Assembly: GCF_026343955.1 (NCBI RefSeq)
Contig: NZ_JAPKNI010000005.1
Span: 248,001-312,000, forward strand
Length of the DNA: 64,000 nt
Source: Kaistia defluvii
Lineage (GTDB): Bacteria; Pseudomonadota; Alphaproteobacteria; Rhizobiales; Kaistiaceae
Direction of reading: 5' to 3'
Both the position numbers and the translations under genes were made by a program. How positions within the stretch are numbered: position 1 is the first letter of the stretch; every line of letters starts with the position of its first letter. Positions 8,034-17,120 of the stretch are shown here, in pieces. The notes below the pieces were generated by a model. The model was given only the letters and a program-made list of their open reading frames with translations. It was not told the DNA's origin and did not search any database.

Positions 8034-9287
8034 ATGACCCTTCCGACCCCCGACTATGCCAAGAACATTCGCCTGATCGGCCATTCCGACCAGGGCGGGC
8101 GGCCGGACGCGTTGCAGGTCATGGTGCATCGCGGCTTCGCCTATGTGGCGCATCCCTGGTCGCAGGGCTTCTCCATCATCGACGTGCGCGACCCGAAGAA
8201 TCCCGGCGAAACCACCTTCATTCCCGCGCCGCCAAACACCTGGACGATCCACCTGCAGACGCATGACGACCTGCTGCTCGTCATCCATGCGCGCGACCTG
8301 TTCGCCGACGCCGCCTTCGCGGTCGATGAGAAGGTCTATTACACCAGGTCGGTCGGCGAGACGGTCGGCACGGCCGGCGGCGCGAAAGGGTCGCGCAACT
8401 GGTCGGCCGGCATGGCGATCTACGATATTTCCAGGCCGACAGAACCGCGCCAGATCGGCTTCTTCCCGGTCGAGGGCGTCGGCATCCATCGCATCTGGTA
8501 TGTCGGAGGCCGCTACGCCTATGTCTCGGCGCTGGTCGATGGCTATAGCGACTACATCTTCATGATCGTCGACCTTCAGGACCCAACCCGGCCGGTCGAA
8601 GCCGGCCGCTGGTGGATCCCCGGCATGCATCTGGCCGGTGGCGAAAGCCCGAACTGGGGCGAGGGCCGGCGCTATGCGCTGCATCACAGCCTGGTCGAGG
8701 GCGACACCGCCTATGCCTGCTGGCGCGATGGCGGCCTCACCATCCTCGACATCGCCGACAAGTCGGCGCCGAAGCTGATCACGCACAAAAACTGGTCGCC
8801 GCCCTTCGGCGGCGGCACCCATTCGCCCCTGCCCCTGCCGAAGCGCGACCTGTTGATCGTCGCCGACGAGGCCGTGCTGGACCACGAGGAAGACGGCCGC
8901 AAGCGGACCTGGATCTTCGACATCAAGGACAAGGCGAACCCGATCTCGATCGCCACGCTGCCAACGCCGGCCGAAGCCGATTATACCGCCAAGGGCGGCC
9001 ATTTCGGCCCGCACAACCTGCATGAGAACCGGCCCGGCAGCTTCGTCTCCGACACGCTGATCTTTGCCACCTACCAGAATGCCGGCGTACGGGTGTTCGA
9101 TATTTCCAACCCGTTCGAGCCGAAGGAGACGGGCGCGCTGGTGCCGGCCGCGCCCGAGCGCATGGTCGACAAGCGGGACAATCGCCCGCGCGTGATCCAG
9201 TCGGCCGATCTCTTCGTCGACGCCAACGGCATCATCTATTCGACCGATTACAATGCCGGCCTGGCGATCATGGAGTATGGCGGCTAG
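8034..9287 (+). CDS. LVIVD-repeat beta-propeller-like protein in an ABC operon
   Basis: A 417-residue protein made of repeated units in which a beta strand is followed by a xxVxDIsxPxxP-like turn: FSIIDVRDPKNPGE, MAIYDISRPTEPRQ, FMIVDLQDPTRPVE, LTILDIADKSAPKL, TWIFDIKDKANPIS and VRVFDISNPFEPKE. This is the LVIVD repeat pattern, predicted to build a beta-propeller. No signal peptide is visible from ATG 8034, so it appears cytoplasmic. No catalytic motif is recognised, though it is rich in histidines (GTHSPLPLPK, HFGPHNLHE). Its place between the binding-protein and ATPase genes suggests a role in processing or sensing the imported compound. Confidence 0.8.
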   Translation: MTLPTPDYAKNIRLIGHSDQGGRPDALQVMVHRGFAYVAHPWSQGFSIIDVRDPKNPGETTFIPAPPNTWTIHLQTHDDLLLVIHARDLFADAAFAVDEKVYYTRSVGETVGTAGGAKGSRNWSAGMAIYDISRPTEPRQIGFFPVEGVGIHRIWYVGGRYAYVSALVDGYSDYIFMIVDLQDPTRPVEAGRWWIPGMHLAGGESPNWGEGRRYALHHSLVEGDTAYACWRDGGLTILDIADKSAPKLITHKNWSPPFGGGTHSPLPLPKRDLLIVADEAVLDHEEDGRKRTWIFDIKDKANPISIATLPTPAEADYTAKGGHFGPHNLHENRPGSFVSDTLIFATYQNAGVRVFDISNPFEPKETGALVPAAPERMVDKRDNRPRVIQSADLFVDANGIIYSTDYNAGLAIMEYGG

Positions 9288-9333
9288 GCGCGGTTTCGCC
9301 TTTTTCCTCGCGGGAGAAGTGGACCAAGAAGCC

Positions 9334-9385
9334 GCCGGGTGAGGGTTTACGGCCTCACCGGAAACACCGTAAACCCTCACCCGGC
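9334..9385. repeat. Perfect 19-bp inverted repeat inside the ABC operon
   Basis: Arms at 9334-9352 (GCCGGGTGAGGGTTTACGG) and 9367-9385 are exact reverse complements around a 14-base loop. The mRNA between the LVIVD gene and the ATPase gene would fold into a very stable hairpin. It belongs to the class of dispersed palindromes seen elsewhere in the window and could protect or process the transcript. Confidence 0.8.
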
Positions 9386-9446
9386 CCGATGGGCCGTCCT
9401 CTCCCCTTGGAGAGGCGACAAGACAAAACTGGAACCGGCTAGCGCC

Positions 9447-10994
9447 TTGCCCACATCTTCGACGCCCAAGAAAATCGCCGTCTCCGTATCGGGACTGGAA
9501 AAATCGTTCGGCCCGACGCGGGCACTTGCGGGCGCGGATCTCGTTGTCGAGGCTGGCGAGATCGTCGCGCTGATGGGCGCCAACGGCGCCGGCAAGTCGA
9601 CGCTGGTCAAGATCCTCTCCGGCTCGATCTCCGCGGATGCCGGCACGATCCTCCTGAACGGCCAGAGCGTGTCCTTCGCCTCGCCGGGCGAGGCGCAGGC
9701 GGCTGGCGTCGCCACCGTGCATCAGGCGACAGACCAGGCCGGCGCGGCGGGGCTGACCGTCGCGGAGAACCTGACGCTGAACGAGCTTTGCGGCACGGGC
9801 AGCTTCTTCGTCTCGCCGCGTTCGACCCGCAAGCGGGCCGCCGAAATCGCCGCGCTGATCGACCTCGACCTGCCGCTCGACCGCGACTTCATCGACCTGC
9901 GCCCGGCGGAACGCCAGTTGATCGCCATCGCCCGCGCCGTCGCGGCGAAGGCGTCGGTGCTGATCCTGGACGAGCCGACCTCCAGCCTGTCCTCGACCGA
10001 GGCCGAGCGGCTGTTTTCGGTGCTGCGCCGGCTGAAGGCGAGCGGCATCGCCATTCTCTACATCTCGCACCGCACCGGCGATCTGGCCGCGATCGCTGAT
10101 CGCGCCGTGGTGCTGCGCGGCGGCAAGGTCGTCGCCTCCTTCGCCAAGCCGATCGATTTTTCCGCCGCCGTCGCCGCCATGATCGGCCGCACGCTCTACG
10201 CCGCCCTGCATGACGGCACCGTATCGAGCGCGCCGATCCTCGCTTCCGTCAAGCGGGCGCGCCTCATCCCCGGCGCGAGGCCGTTCGATCTCGACCTCCG
10301 CTCCGGCGAGGTCGTCGCCATCACCGGCACGCTGGGCTCGGGCAAGAGCCGCCTGCTGCGCGCGCTGTTCGGGCTGGAAACGCTGGCCGAGGGCGAATTC
10401 ACGCTGGACGGCAAACCGTGGCTCTCGAACGGTCCTGCCCGCTCGATCGAGAACGGTGTGTTCATGGTGGCGGAAGACCGCTGGGCCTCGTCGCTGCTGC
10501 CGCCCGAAATCCCCGGCGCGTCGATCGCCGGCACCATCGCCTTGCCGCATCTGCCGCGCTGGTTCCCTCTGGGCCTGCTGCGCGAGACGCGCGAACGCCT
10601 GGTCGCAAGCGACGCCATTGGCCGCCTCGGCATCAAGGCGCGCGGCCCCGATGATACGCTCGACCAGCTTTCGGGCGGCAACCAGCAGAAGGTCGTGCTG
10701 GCGCGCTGGCAGGCGGCGCCCTGCCGGCTGCTGCTGCTCGACGAACCCTTCCAGGGCGTCGATGTCGGCGCCCGCGCCGATCTGATCGCCGCGATCCGCA
10801 ACAGCCAGTCCGGTTCGGCGACTCTGATCGCCACCAGCGACACCGAAGAAGCGCTGGAGGTTGCCGACCGCATCCTCGTCATGCGCGACCATTCCCTCTA
10901 CGAGGCCGACGGTAGTCATGAATCGCTCGCCGCCGTGATCGGCAGCGTCGAGAGCATCGAGACCCGCGCCGACGGCACAGGACAAACACCATGA
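9447..10994 (+). CDS. Sugar-type ABC importer ATPase (RbsA-like, two NBDs)
   Basis: A 515-residue duplicated ATPase. The first domain has Walker A GANGAGKST, an atypical signature (LRPAERQLIAIARA) and Walker B VLILDEPTSSL. The second domain has GTLGSGKSRLL, the signature LSGGNQQKVVLARW and LLLLDEPFQGVD. Unusually for RbsA-like proteins, the second P-loop keeps the GxGKS lysine. I place the start at TTG 9447, because an upstream in-frame extension translates through the 9334-9385 palindrome and is unlikely to be real. The stop overlaps the permease start by 4 bases. Confidence 0.85.
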   Translation: MPTSSTPKKIAVSVSGLEKSFGPTRALAGADLVVEAGEIVALMGANGAGKSTLVKILSGSISADAGTILLNGQSVSFASPGEAQAAGVATVHQATDQAGAAGLTVAENLTLNELCGTGSFFVSPRSTRKRAAEIAALIDLDLPLDRDFIDLRPAERQLIAIARAVAAKASVLILDEPTSSLSSTEAERLFSVLRRLKASGIAILYISHRTGDLAAIADRAVVLRGGKVVASFAKPIDFSAAVAAMIGRTLYAALHDGTVSSAPILASVKRARLIPGARPFDLDLRSGEVVAITGTLGSGKSRLLRALFGLETLAEGEFTLDGKPWLSNGPARSIENGVFMVAEDRWASSLLPPEIPGASIAGTIALPHLPRWFPLGLLRETRERLVASDAIGRLGIKARGPDDTLDQLSGGNQQKVVLARWQAAPCRLLLLDEPFQGVDVGARADLIAAIRNSQSGSATLIATSDTEEALEVADRILVMRDHSLYEADGSHESLAAVIGSVESIETRADGTGQTP

Positions 10995-12007
10995 CGGACC
11001 AAGCCACCGCATCGTCGAAGCCGGCTTCGACCTTCGCCGAAACCGCCCGCAAATATGCGCTCTTCGTGCTGCTGGCGGTGATGCTGGTCGGCTTCTGGTC
11101 GGCCCAGCCGGCCTTCATCAACTCGGCCAATCTGTTCTCCATCCTGCAGGCGGTCTCCGTCGTCGCGATCCTCGGCGTCGGGGTCTCGATCACCATGTCG
11201 GCCGGTGGTTTCGACCTGTCGGTCGGCAGCGTCGCCGCCTCCTCGGTCATGGCGGCGAGCTACGCCATGGTCGTGCTGCAGATGAACGCCTTCGAGACGC
11301 TCGGCCTCGTGCTGCTGATGGGCGCTTTCATCGGGCTGGTGAACGGCCTGCTGATCGTGCGCGTTGGCGTTCCGGACCTGCTGGCGACGCTTTCGACCAT
11401 GTTCCTGCTCGCCGGCCTGCAACTGATCCCGACCGGCGGCCGCTCGATCACCGCCGGCATGATGCTGCCGAACGGCACCACGGCGGCCGGCGCCTATGAT
11501 CCTGCCTTTCTCATCCTTGGCCGGGGGCGCCTGTTCGACACGGTGCCCTACCCTGTCATCGTCATGGCCGTCGTCGCCATCCTCGCCTGGTTCCTGATGG
11601 AGCGGACGCGCTGGGGCCGGGTGTTCTACGCGATCGGCGGCAACGAGACGGCGGCGCATCTCGCGGGCGCGCCGACCAAGGCCTATCGCCTCTGGGCCTA
11701 TGTGCTCTCCGGCACGCTGGCCTCGCTGGGCGGCCTGATCGTCGCTTCGCGCGTCGGCCGCGGCGACGTCTCGGCCGGCAATTCGCTGCTGCTCGACGCG
11801 GTCGCCGCCTCGCTGATCGGCTTCGCCGTCCTCGACAAGCGCCGCCCGCATGTGCTGGGCACCGTGCTCGGCGCGATCTTCGTCGGCGTGCTGCTGAACG
11901 GCCTCACCATGCTCAACGCCCCCTATTATACGCAGGACTTCGTCAAGGGCGTGGTGCTGGTCGGCGCGCTGGCGCTGACCTTCGGGCTGGGCAAGAAGAA
12001 GCGCTAG
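10991..12007 (+). CDS. Sugar-type ABC importer permease (RbsC-like)
   Basis: A 338-residue BPD_transp_2 permease with about nine hydrophobic segments. Family marks are VSITMSAGGFDLSVGSVAA around residue 75, FYAIGGNETAAHLAGAP around residue 215 and a C-terminal lysine-rich tail. ATGA overlap with the ATPase indicates translational coupling. With the binding protein at 6782 and the ATPase it makes a full importer. Only one permease gene is present, so it probably works as a homodimer, as in ribose-type systems. Confidence 0.9.
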   Translation: MTDQATASSKPASTFAETARKYALFVLLAVMLVGFWSAQPAFINSANLFSILQAVSVVAILGVGVSITMSAGGFDLSVGSVAASSVMAASYAMVVLQMNAFETLGLVLLMGAFIGLVNGLLIVRVGVPDLLATLSTMFLLAGLQLIPTGGRSITAGMMLPNGTTAAGAYDPAFLILGRGRLFDTVPYPVIVMAVVAILAWFLMERTRWGRVFYAIGGNETAAHLAGAPTKAYRLWAYVLSGTLASLGGLIVASRVGRGDVSAGNSLLLDAVAASLIGFAVLDKRRPHVLGTVLGAIFVGVLLNGLTMLNAPYYTQDFVKGVVLVGALALTFGLGKKKR

Positions 12008-12222
12008 CCGCAGGCGCACGAGCAGGAAACAAAGCGCCCCACGGTCGATATCCTATCTGGCGCGCGCGACTACGGGATATTCCGGAGGATCGGCACGACC
12101 GTACCCATGCTAGGAGTATCGGAAGCCGTGGCGCGCACCGTCGCGCCGCGACGTACCGAGATCAGTAGAACCCGAAGGCGTCGCGGGGCAGGCCAGGCAC
12201 ATCGCTTTCGGCTGGAGGCGTG

Positions 12223-13572
12223 ATGCGCAGCATCAAGATTGCATTCTGGGTGATCGCCGGAGCGCTCGTCCTGCTGTTTCTGCTGGCGGACCCTTCGATC
12301 CTCTTTCCGGCGGGGTTCTTGCCGTTCCGCACGACGATGGTCCAGTTGACGGGAATCCTGGCGATCGGCTTCATGAGCGTCGCCATGCTGCTGGCCTTGA
12401 GACCACAGTTTGCCGAGAACCGGCTCGGCGGCCTCGACAAGATGTATCGCCTGCACAAATGGCTGGGAATCGCCGCGCTGGTCCTATCCGTCCTGCATTG
12501 GCTATGGTCGCGAGGCCCCGGCTGGGCGGTTAGCCTCGGCTGGCTGCAGCGGGGCGCGCGGCCGCCACGCGTGCCGATCACCGATCCCGTCAAGGCGTTC
12601 CTGGCAAGCCAGCGCGGCTTCGCCGAAGGTATTGGCGAATGGGCCTTCTACGCCTCGGTGGCGCTGATCGTTCTCGCGCTGCTGCGCTATTTTCCCTATC
12701 GCTGGTTCTACAAGACACATCGTCTCATCGCGATCGCCTATCTCGTCCTTGTCCTCCACGCCGCTTTCCTGATGACCTACGAGTATTGGGCCACGCCGCT
12801 GGGCCTGATGACGGCCCTGCTGATGGCCGGAGGCGCGATCGCGGCCGTGCTGGCGCTGGCCGACAGGATCGGAGCCAACAGGCGCGTGAGCGGCCGGATC
12901 GTCGGCCTCCACAATTTTCCGGGTGTGCGAACGCTCGAGACCCAGATCCAGCTGGATGAGGGATGGCCGGGCCACATGGCCGGACAGTTCGCCTTTGCCA
13001 CGTCCGATCCGGCGGAAGGGCCCCATCCCTACACGATTGCCTCCGCTTGGAACGGCACGACACGGCAGATCACCCTGATCACCAAGGAACTGGGCGATCA
13101 CACCGCGCGGCTGCGATACAGGCTCCGCATCGGCCAACCCGTTCGCCTGGAGGGCCCATATGGCCGGTTCATCTTCGAGGATGGCGCCGATCGCCAGATC
13201 TGGATCGCCGGCGGCATCGGCATAACCCCCTTCATCGCGCGGATGGAGCAGCTAGCCCTTGCTCCCGCCGGAACGACGAGGCGGGCCGTGCAGGTAGACC
13301 TGTTCCACAGTACGGCCGACGTTGACGAAGAGGCCCTGGATCGACTGGCGGCCAGTGCCCGGGCGGCGGACATCCGGCTCCACCTGCTGATCGATGCCCG
13401 GGACGGCCGGCTGAGCGGGGATCGCATCCGCGCGACCGTGCCCGATTGGGCCAGGGCGAGCATCTGGTTCTGCGGGCCCGCGGGCTTCGGAGATGCCTTG
13501 CGACGGGACTTCGCCTCGCATGGCTTCCCCGTGGAGAAACGTTTCCACCAGGAACTGTTCTCGATGCGCTGA
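12223..13572 (+). CDS. NOX-like ferric-reductase-type flavocytochrome
   Basis: A 449-residue membrane oxidoreductase. The N-terminal half has about six transmembrane helices with two spaced histidine pairs for b-type hemes, in YRLHKWLGIAALVLSVLHW and YKTHRLIAIAYLVLVLHAAF. The C-terminal half is an FNR-type domain with the FAD motif HPYTIAS near residue 270, the NADPH-binding GGIGITPF near residue 330 and FCGPAGFG near residue 415. This is the architecture of ferric reductases and bacterial NADPH-oxidase-like proteins. It stands alone: no MsrP-like periplasmic partner is adjacent. ATG 12223 follows GGAGG. Confidence 0.85.
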   Translation: MRSIKIAFWVIAGALVLLFLLADPSILFPAGFLPFRTTMVQLTGILAIGFMSVAMLLALRPQFAENRLGGLDKMYRLHKWLGIAALVLSVLHWLWSRGPGWAVSLGWLQRGARPPRVPITDPVKAFLASQRGFAEGIGEWAFYASVALIVLALLRYFPYRWFYKTHRLIAIAYLVLVLHAAFLMTYEYWATPLGLMTALLMAGGAIAAVLALADRIGANRRVSGRIVGLHNFPGVRTLETQIQLDEGWPGHMAGQFAFATSDPAEGPHPYTIASAWNGTTRQITLITKELGDHTARLRYRLRIGQPVRLEGPYGRFIFEDGADRQIWIAGGIGITPFIARMEQLALAPAGTTRRAVQVDLFHSTADVDEEALDRLAASARAADIRLHLLIDARDGRLSGDRIRATVPDWARASIWFCGPAGFGDALRRDFASHGFPVEKRFHQELFSMR

Positions 13573-13814
13573 ATGGCGCCGCCGGGGCCGGGCGCTCGCG
13601 CGGAGACCATGCCCCGCGATGGCCGATGGTCGCGGCGCCCCCCCGGCCCGCGAACGATCTGCAACTTGGCTCGCCGCCAAAGGCCAGGGCCTGGCCGGTT
13701 CCCCGCTCGCTGGACGCCGAGCCGCGGGCTCGAACCTGCGGCTGGATCGCCTGCCTCCGCCGACCATGCTGAAAGCTCCAGCCGCGGCAGAGGCTTGCCG
13801 CCGCGCGGTCGGCC
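13573..13814. other. Intergenic stretch between convergent genes
   Basis: About 240 GC-rich bases separate the convergent flavocytochrome and mtnK genes. I see no gene, no strong terminator with a T-run and no member of the dispersed palindrome families here. Confidence 0.5.
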
Positions 13815-15077
13815 TCAGATCGCCCTCGCGCCCGCGACGATATCCTCCGGCGTGCGGAAGCTCCCCGGCTCCAGCAGGAACTTGCGGGCGAGCTGCGCCG
13901 CCCTGTTCTCCAGCGGCGCGCGGCGCGACGGGTCGGCGATCCATTCGAAATCGATATTGTGCGCGAAGCCCAGGACCCGACGGATCGTCTTGACGGCGGC
14001 ATAGCCGACGGCATCGGCGAACACGCCATCGAGGAAGGCTTCGCGCCGGGCCGCCAGCACCGCTGCGTCGGACGGGTTGGCAAACATCGTCGCCGGATAG
14101 GCATCGCCACGCGCGCTGGTCTCCCAGAGCGCCAGGAAGCGGGTCTTGAACGTGTTCCAGAACACCGGCACCTGGTCGAGGACCCAGTCGGCCTGCTCGC
14201 GGCGGTCATCGGCGGCCGTCGCATGACCGGGCTGCGCCAGATAGTTCATCACCAGATTGGCCAGAAAGGCGCCGACGTCATAGCCGATCGGTCCCACGAA
14301 GGAGAATTCCGGGTCCATGACCTTGGTGTCGGTCTCGGTCACCATCACCGAGCCGGTATGCAGATCGCCATGGATCAGCGCCTGTCCGCTGGTGAGGAAG
14401 CGCCAGCCGAAATCGGCGACGGCGCCCTTCAACGCGGAATCGGCGCGGAATTCCCGCGCCAGGCCGTCGAGCTGCGGGCTGGTCCAGCGATTGCGCGGCG
14501 ACTCGCTGAGCGGATCGGAGAACACGACCTCGGCGGTGATGCGGATCAGCGACGTGTTCCTGGCGAAGCTCGCCGTCCATTCCGCCTTCTCCTCGATCGT
14601 CGCGCCGATATCGGAGGTGGCGAAGGTCGAGCGCGCGGCGAACTCGCCGACATGCTGCGCGACATGGGGATAGCGCCGCCCCTCGATCAGGCCGCGCCGC
14701 AGGATGATATGCGGCGAGAGGCGCTCCATCACGAAGGCGTAGAGCTCGGGCTGGTAGTGATAGAAGCGCGGCGCCAGGCCTTCGACATGCGCCCCGACCG
14801 CCCGGTAATAGGACTGCTCGAAAAACGCCCGGTCGAGCGGCAGCGGCCAGCTTTCGCCCGCCGCGCGCACATAAGGAAGCGACTGCTTCACGCAGACCGA
14901 GCCGTCCGGCCCGTCGACCAGGAAGACGAGGTTCAGATTGCCGTCGCCGACTTCCTCGACCGCCCAGCTCTCCGGTGCGCCGCCGAGCTTGGCGCGCATC
15001 TCCCGCAGATCGTTCAGGAACGTGCGGACCGAATGATTGTCGAGGGCGTAGTAGCCGGCGGGCGTGGGAAGCGACAT
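13815..15077 (-). CDS. mtnK: S-methyl-5-thioribose kinase
   Basis: A 420-residue kinase of the APH fold that phosphorylates 5-methylthioribose in methionine salvage. Visible motifs are the nucleotide loop VGDGNLNLVFLV near residue 45, VCVKQSLPYVR with the ATP-binding lysine, and the catalytic loop LIHGDLHTGSVMV near residue 235. These are followed by KVMDPEFSFVGPIGYD, which carries the metal-binding DPE, a signature of MtnK. It is the last gene of a minus-strand operon behind a binding protein and an unknown exported protein, 91 bases after the latter. Confidence 0.93.
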   Translation of the reverse strand: MSLPTPAGYYALDNHSVRTFLNDLREMRAKLGGAPESWAVEEVGDGNLNLVFLVDGPDGSVCVKQSLPYVRAAGESWPLPLDRAFFEQSYYRAVGAHVEGLAPRFYHYQPELYAFVMERLSPHIILRRGLIEGRRYPHVAQHVGEFAARSTFATSDIGATIEEKAEWTASFARNTSLIRITAEVVFSDPLSESPRNRWTSPQLDGLAREFRADSALKGAVADFGWRFLTSGQALIHGDLHTGSVMVTETDTKVMDPEFSFVGPIGYDVGAFLANLVMNYLAQPGHATAADDRREQADWVLDQVPVFWNTFKTRFLALWETSARGDAYPATMFANPSDAAVLAARREAFLDGVFADAVGYAAVKTIRRVLGFAHNIDFEWIADPSRRAPLENRAAQLARKFLLEPGSFRTPEDIVAGARAI

Positions 15078-15168
15078 GGAACCTGCTCAGAAAGCGCGAC
15101 GTGAAGCATGAGACGGAACCGGGAGAGCGAGCATGGCCCGCCCTCCCGGGGAAGCGTTGGCGGAAAGG

Positions 15169-16011
15169 CTATTTCCAGCCGTAGCGGGTGGCAGCCGCGC
15201 CGACCAGGGCGGCATAGTCCGCCTCGATCGCGTCGAGCTTCTTGACCAGATCGGATCCGGCGCCGCCGAGACGGGCGATATAGTCCTCGCCGGCCGGCTT
15301 CGCAGCCCAGTCATTCTCGACGAAACGGGCGACCGCCTTGCCATTGTTGGAGACGGTGGGTTTCACCGGCTCGAACTCGGCCGCAGCCTTCTCCAGCCCG
15401 GCGAGGAACGCCGCGTGGTCGAGCCCGCTATAGGGCTTGCCGGCGGAATCCGTGACGTTCAGGAAAATCTGGTCGTCGCCAAAGGCCGTGTAGCCGCCGC
15501 CGAGACCCTTGTCGACCGAGGCCGCCTTCTCGAAGAAAGCCTGCGCCACGGCCGAGTCGAGCTTGTCGCGCGGGAAGGTGACCTTGACGAAATCGGTCTG
15601 GCCGCTCGGATCGTCGAGGCGCGAAATCAGCACGCTGTACTGGCGGAAGACATAGCCGAGGCTGGCGGCGAAGCGATCGGCCGCCTCGTCGTCGAGATCG
15701 GCCATGGTCTGCAGCGATGCGTTGGTCTTGAGCAGGTATCCGCCGGGCGTCACCTCGCTCACCATCTTCGAGTCGGGCACGCCGGCCGCGGCGGCGATCT
15801 TCGGCACGATGTCGGTCAGCGCCTGGAGCGCGAAGGCCGCGCGCACCGCATAGGTCGCCTGGTCCAGCTTCGGCAATTCGAAGCCGGAGGAAGGCGCCGC
15901 CTCATAGGAGATCAGGACGGGCTCGGCCGCCTGAGCGGCCGTGGCCGCCATCACGACAAAAGCGGCCCCGAGGGCCGCCTTGCCGAACTTGCTGCGCATG
16001 GGCAGGTTCAT
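15169..16011 (-). CDS. Exported protein of unknown function in the methylthioribose operon
   Basis: I do not recognise this 280-residue protein. It has a clear Sec signal peptide (KFGKAALGAAFVVMAATAA, cleavage near AQAAEP), so the mature part is periplasmic. The mature sequence is mostly helical, alanine-rich and without cysteines, transmembrane helices or an obvious catalytic motif. It lies 18 bases after the upstream binding protein gene and before mtnK, so it is almost certainly co-transcribed. A role in capture or periplasmic conversion of methylthioribose or methylthioadenosine is inferred from position only. Confidence 0.75.
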   Translation of the reverse strand: MNLPMRSKFGKAALGAAFVVMAATAAQAAEPVLISYEAAPSSGFELPKLDQATYAVRAAFALQALTDIVPKIAAAAGVPDSKMVSEVTPGGYLLKTNASLQTMADLDDEAADRFAASLGYVFRQYSVLISRLDDPSGQTDFVKVTFPRDKLDSAVAQAFFEKAASVDKGLGGGYTAFGDDQIFLNVTDSAGKPYSGLDHAAFLAGLEKAAAEFEPVKPTVSNNGKAVARFVENDWAAKPAGEDYIARLGGAGSDLVKKLDAIEADYAALVGAAATRYGWK

Positions 16012-16029
16012 AGGTCTGTTTCCATTCGT

Positions 16030-17079
16030 CTACTGTGTCGCGACGGGGATCCAGCTGGCGCTCGCCGCGTCGCTCTTGCCGAAAGCCGGCAGCTTGGCGT
16101 CGAGATCCTCGACCGTCTTGATGGCATTGTCGCGCAGATCCTTTTGCGTGATCAGGACCGGCTTCACAATGATGTTGTGGCCGGGATCTTCCCCCGCGAT
16201 CAACTTGGCGACGGCGCGCACCGAAACTTCGCCGACAACGGCCGGGTTGGTGGCGGCGGTGGCGACCCAGGGGCTGCCCTCGGCGGCGATCTCGGTGATG
16301 TCGGCGGTCGAAACGTCGGCCGAATAGATCTTCACCTTGTCGGAGATGCCGAGTTCGTCGGTGGCGAGCTTCACGCCGCGGGCAAATTCGTCATAGGGCG
16401 CGAAGACGACGGTGATGTCGGGATTGGCCTGGAAGGCGGCCTTGGTCTGGTCGGCGGTCGACGAGGCGGTGGTGTCGTTCACCGCGCCCCAGCGCGCCTT
16501 CTCGACGATTCCGGGATTGGCCTTCCTGGTCTCTTCCCAGATCTCGTTGCGGCGGTCGAGCGGCGCGAAGCCGGCGACATAGACATAGCCGGCGTTGAAG
16601 GCGGTGCCGTTGTCGGCGATCGCCTGGCCGAGCGCGGCCTTGGCCAGTTCATGATCGGACTGCTCGACCTGCGGAATGGCCGGATTGCCGAGGTCGACGT
16701 CGAAGGCGACGACCTTGATGCCGGCGTCGAGCGCCTTCTGCGCGACGTCCTTCAGCGCTTCCGGCTGGCCATGGTCAATGATGATGCCCTGGACGCCCAG
16801 ATTGATCGCCTGTTCGACCTGCTCGCGCTGGGCGGCGGCGTCCTGGCGGCCGGAGAAGATCTGCAGGTCGATGCCGAGCGCCTTGGCCTGCTTCTGCGCG
16901 CCGGCCTGGTAGGCCTGGAAGAAGTCGCCGGCCGAAATGAAGGTGACCAGCGCAACCTTGACGCCGCCCTTGTCGAAGGGAGCGGGCGCCCCAGCGATAC
17001 CCTCGCCATATGCGGGTGCGCCCAGCAGGCTGGTGGCCATGAGAGCCGCTCCGGCGAGGCCGATTGCGAAACGTTTCAT
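16030..17079 (-). CDS. Periplasmic binding protein, putative methylthioribose uptake
   Basis: A 349-residue exported type-1 periplasmic binding protein starting MKRFAIGLAGAALMATS with a Sec signal ending LGAPAYGEG. It is a close paralogue of the protein at 6782-7828; by eye more than half of the residues agree across the whole length. It heads the operon that ends with mtnK, divergent from mtnB-mtnD, so methylthioribose is a reasonable ligand guess. No ATPase or permease gene accompanies it. Either it uses the importer at 9447-12007 or one elsewhere. ATG 17079 was chosen because an upstream extension has no signal-peptide character. Confidence 0.85.
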   Translation of the reverse strand: MKRFAIGLAGAALMATSLLGAPAYGEGIAGAPAPFDKGGVKVALVTFISAGDFFQAYQAGAQKQAKALGIDLQIFSGRQDAAAQREQVEQAINLGVQGIIIDHGQPEALKDVAQKALDAGIKVVAFDVDLGNPAIPQVEQSDHELAKAALGQAIADNGTAFNAGYVYVAGFAPLDRRNEIWEETRKANPGIVEKARWGAVNDTTASSTADQTKAAFQANPDITVVFAPYDEFARGVKLATDELGISDKVKIYSADVSTADITEIAAEGSPWVATAATNPAVVGEVSVRAVAKLIAGEDPGHNIIVKPVLITQKDLRDNAIKTVEDLDAKLPAFGKSDAASASWIPVATQ

Positions 17080-17120
17080 ACTTGTCTCTCCCTCGCGTCC
17101 ATCCGGACGGCTTTGACCCG

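Noticed and set aside
9339-9446. N-terminal extension of the RbsA-like ATPase
   Set aside because: It translates the 19-bp inverted repeat and lacks family similarity; TTG 9447 is preferred.
7779-11012. 1077-residue open frame on the minus strand
   Set aside because: Antisense to the LVIVD and ATPase genes, whose motifs are unmistakable; it also crosses two palindromic repeats.
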